The notes beneath the pieces were generated by a model. It was not told the origin of the DNA and ran no database searches. It saw only the letters and a list, made by a program, of their open reading frames with translations. The translations under genes and the position numbers were made by a program. DNA of 64,000 bases, from positions 62,001 through 126,000 of the forward strand of contig OY723314.1 of NCBI GenBank assembly GCA_963210315.1. Direction: 5' to 3'. This document shows, one piece after another, positions 62,451 to 64,000 of this stretch (position 1 is the stretch's first letter; each line of letters opens with the position of its first letter). The stretch comes from Rhynchopus euleeides. Its lineage: Eukaryota > Euglenozoa > Diplonemea > Diplonemida > Diplonemidae.

Positions 62451-62527
62451 GGGGCCGCGCGAAGCGCGGCCCCGCGACCCCACCCCCACCCCGCGCGAAG
62501 CGCGGGGTGGGGGTGGGGTCGCGGGGC
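62451..62527. repeat. Two overlapping perfect hairpins with GAA loops
   Basis: Hairpin 1 has a 10-bp stem (62451-62460 with 62464-62473) around GAA. Hairpin 2 has a perfect 28-bp stem (62469-62496 with 62100+ offset right arm 62500-62527) around GAA. They share the bases 62469-62473 and so exclude each other. The GC-only stems would be very stable in RNA or single-stranded DNA. No gene is next to them on either side. Confidence 0.8.
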
Positions 62528-62559
62528 TGGGGGCATAGCTCTCAGTGGGCCCGTGGATG

Positions 62560-63260
62560 GTGTGGATGCATCCAGGGATGCCCGAAAATGTCAAAAAATG
62601 GATTTTCGATTTGACACAGGAAAATCGCTGGAAACCCCAAAAATCGACCAAAAAACGTCGGAAAACCGATTTTTGGGCCCATTTTTCACCCAGAAACACG
62701 TTTTTGGGCCTCTGTGAAAAATCGATTTTTTGGTAAAACACACCCCGTGTGGTAGAGAAAATACGGCAAGAGTCTCGGTGGGTCGGAAGAGCAGATGGTT
62801 CCCGCAACAGCTCCCGGGGAGCGGCGGGTATTTCGCATAGGATGCCGGATGTGTGAACACGTTTGTGCGGTTTGCCCTGTGTTGTGTGAACATATGTGTA
62901 TGTGTGTGTGTATGCTCCACCCAACCCGACACATTTTCTGTACTTCAGACAGGTAAGGTCACTCGACACGCGGGGGGGGGGGGGGGGGTTTTGTTGTGTG
63001 TTTTTTCTGCCAGCCGACATCACTAGCGCCAGCGAGAAAAAAAAAACGCGTGACGAGTGACGGGTTGAGGTGGAAGCGATCAATGCAAAAATCATCTGAA
63101 AGGAAGACTCGAGAGACTGCTGCTGTATTTTGGGAATTTTCGCGATTTTGACCAACTACTCGCCCAGCCAAATTCGATTTTTGGCTGAAAATTGCAGGGA
63201 AATGCAACAAATCAACGAATTAAGCCGTTTTAACCCCTTTCGTGGACTTTTTGGTTTCAG
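62560..63260 (-). mobile_element. Relic related to the interior of the TIR element, with an insertion
   Basis: 62620-62740 and 63135-63245 resemble, in reverse, the TIR-element interior at about 21770-21900 and 21650-21775 (GGGCCCATTTTTCACCCAGA; CAACAAATCAACGAATTAAG). About 390 bp (62741-63130) of unrelated sequence with a TGTGTATGTGTGTG tract and a G run (62975-62989) separate the two halves. Confidence 0.5.
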
Positions 63261-63327
63261 AAGGGTTTTAGGGGTGTCCATACCGGCCCTTGGCACATTT
63301 CCTTGAAATTTCATCCTCTGCAGGCAA

Positions 63328-63600
63328 ACCGGGTATGGATGCCTGCATGCATGCATGCATTCATCCATGCATGCATGGATGTGTGCATGCATGCATGCAT
63401 CCATCCATCCATCCATCCAGCCATCCATCCATCCATGCAGGCATGCCTGCATGGATGCATGCATGCACACATCCATGCATGCAGGCATACAGGCATTCAT
63501 TCACTGCAGGCAGGCCTGCATGCAGGGCTTCGGAGCTCCAGCCTGTGTGTGGATGCATCCACAAAAGTTGTGGATGCATGCGCTGCATGCACGGGAAATA
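63328..63600. repeat. GCATGCAT/CATCCATC microsatellite
   Basis: Tetranucleotide tracts (CATG, CATC, CAGG) with GCATGCATGCAT and CCATCCATCCATCC runs, followed by a degenerate GGATGCATCC part. Methionine/histidine/alanine-rich frames in both strands are by-products. Confidence 0.85.
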
Positions 63601-64000
63601 CTGAGAGCTATGCTGGGGGTGGGGGTGGGGGTTTAACCTTATCTTCCTTGGGGGTGCAGGACCTCCCCCAGGATTGACGAGTTGGGGGTATAGCTTGGCG
63701 GACGATGACGTGGTATCGACAGCGGCTTGCCCCCGCCCTGAAATAGGCGCGTGAACTCTTGCGTCACTTCGCACAGTGTGCATCATGTTCAAATGACACG
63801 CAGGAGCCAGTAGGCTGCCTTTCAAACGGGGTGCCTGTCCCTGCTGGACAGGGGGGTCTGGGGGGCGGAGCCCCCCAGCCGCCGGAGGCCATGGGAGTGA
63901 ACATTTATTCCTGGTGGGCGCGGTTACTCACGGCATGGTCCCTCGGGGCCAGGCTGCGATGCCAGCACGCTAACCCAAATTGCAAAACGGCGGGCGCAGA
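63601..64000. other. Non-coding end of the window with a GGGGGGCGGAGCCCCCC hairpin module
   Basis: 63848-63890 is the fifth copy of the hairpin module seen at 12930-13850 (GGGGTCTGGGGGGCGGAGCC then CCCCAGCCGCCGGAGGCC). A GGGGGTGGGGGTGGGGG tract lies near 63617. No gene is seen. Confidence 0.55.

Noticed and set aside
63290..63825. Met/His/Ala/Cys-rich small proteins
   Set aside because: Translation of the CATG/CATC microsatellite in several frames.
1..64000. Bacterial or phage origin of the window
   Set aside because: Non-LTR and YR retrotransposons, poly(A) tails, hAT-like transposons and long minisatellites indicate a eukaryotic nuclear genome.

Overview
This window comes from a GC-rich eukaryotic genome, most likely a unicellular protist or alga. 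It holds no operons or Shine-Dalgarno sites. Almost everything in it is transposable-element or satellite DNA: a non-LTR retrotransposon with a restriction-like endonuclease, two tyrosine-recombinase (DIRS/Ngaro/PAT-type) retrotransposons, a hAT-like DNA transposon, a terminal-inverted-repeat element, and long minisatellites. I cannot name the species. A chromerid, dinoflagellate or cryptophyte-like genome would fit, but that is a guess.

Layout. 1-7218: two copies of one LINE on the minus strand lie head to tail. One (1-3006) runs off the left edge and carries an oppositely oriented LINE fragment; the other (3007-7218) is 5'-truncated. 7219-11685: the 5' half of a hAT-like transposase gene (minus) with a long array of 31-bp iterons and an end reading TAGAGGAGGCATAGC. 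11686-17875: a loop of relics, hairpins and dispersed repeats, including a broken hAT C-terminal domain and a relic of tyrosine-recombinase-element ends. 17876-36433: a second, inverted hAT-like copy (plus), cut into pieces by a 5051-bp TIR element containing a 420-bp unit repeated about 7.5 times (20793-25843), a short LINE fragment (26668-27064) and a full-length LINE (27321 to about 36240). 36432-42779: a tyrosine-recombinase retrotransposon on the minus strand (gag-like, YR, RT-RNase H), itself interrupted by a second, smaller element of the same class (39322-41087). 42923-46141: a long gene for an OTU-protease-like protein. 46142-49080: intergenic DNA with small repeats and another pair of split-repeat ends. 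49253-54755 and 55162-61505: two unrelated minisatellites that both have a 31-bp period. 61510-64000: relics, a perfect 28-bp hairpin and a CATG/CATC microsatellite.

The most notable points are these. (1) The LINE encodes a 2662-residue polyprotein with an R2-like RT and endonuclease plus three OTU-type cysteine-protease folds, the middle one having lost its cysteine. (2) Three minisatellites of unrelated sequence all have a 31-bp unit, close to three turns of B-DNA. (3) The nested split-repeat element is so clean that removing it at a 3-bp CTC overlap restores the recombinase reading frame of its host element exactly. (4) LINE fragments are inserted with 11-bp target duplications, a poly(T) head and a poly(A) tail. 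(5) A 5-kb TIR element carries identical 420-bp units, each containing a copy of its own terminal sequence.

All functional calls rest on motifs read by eye. No database search was run.
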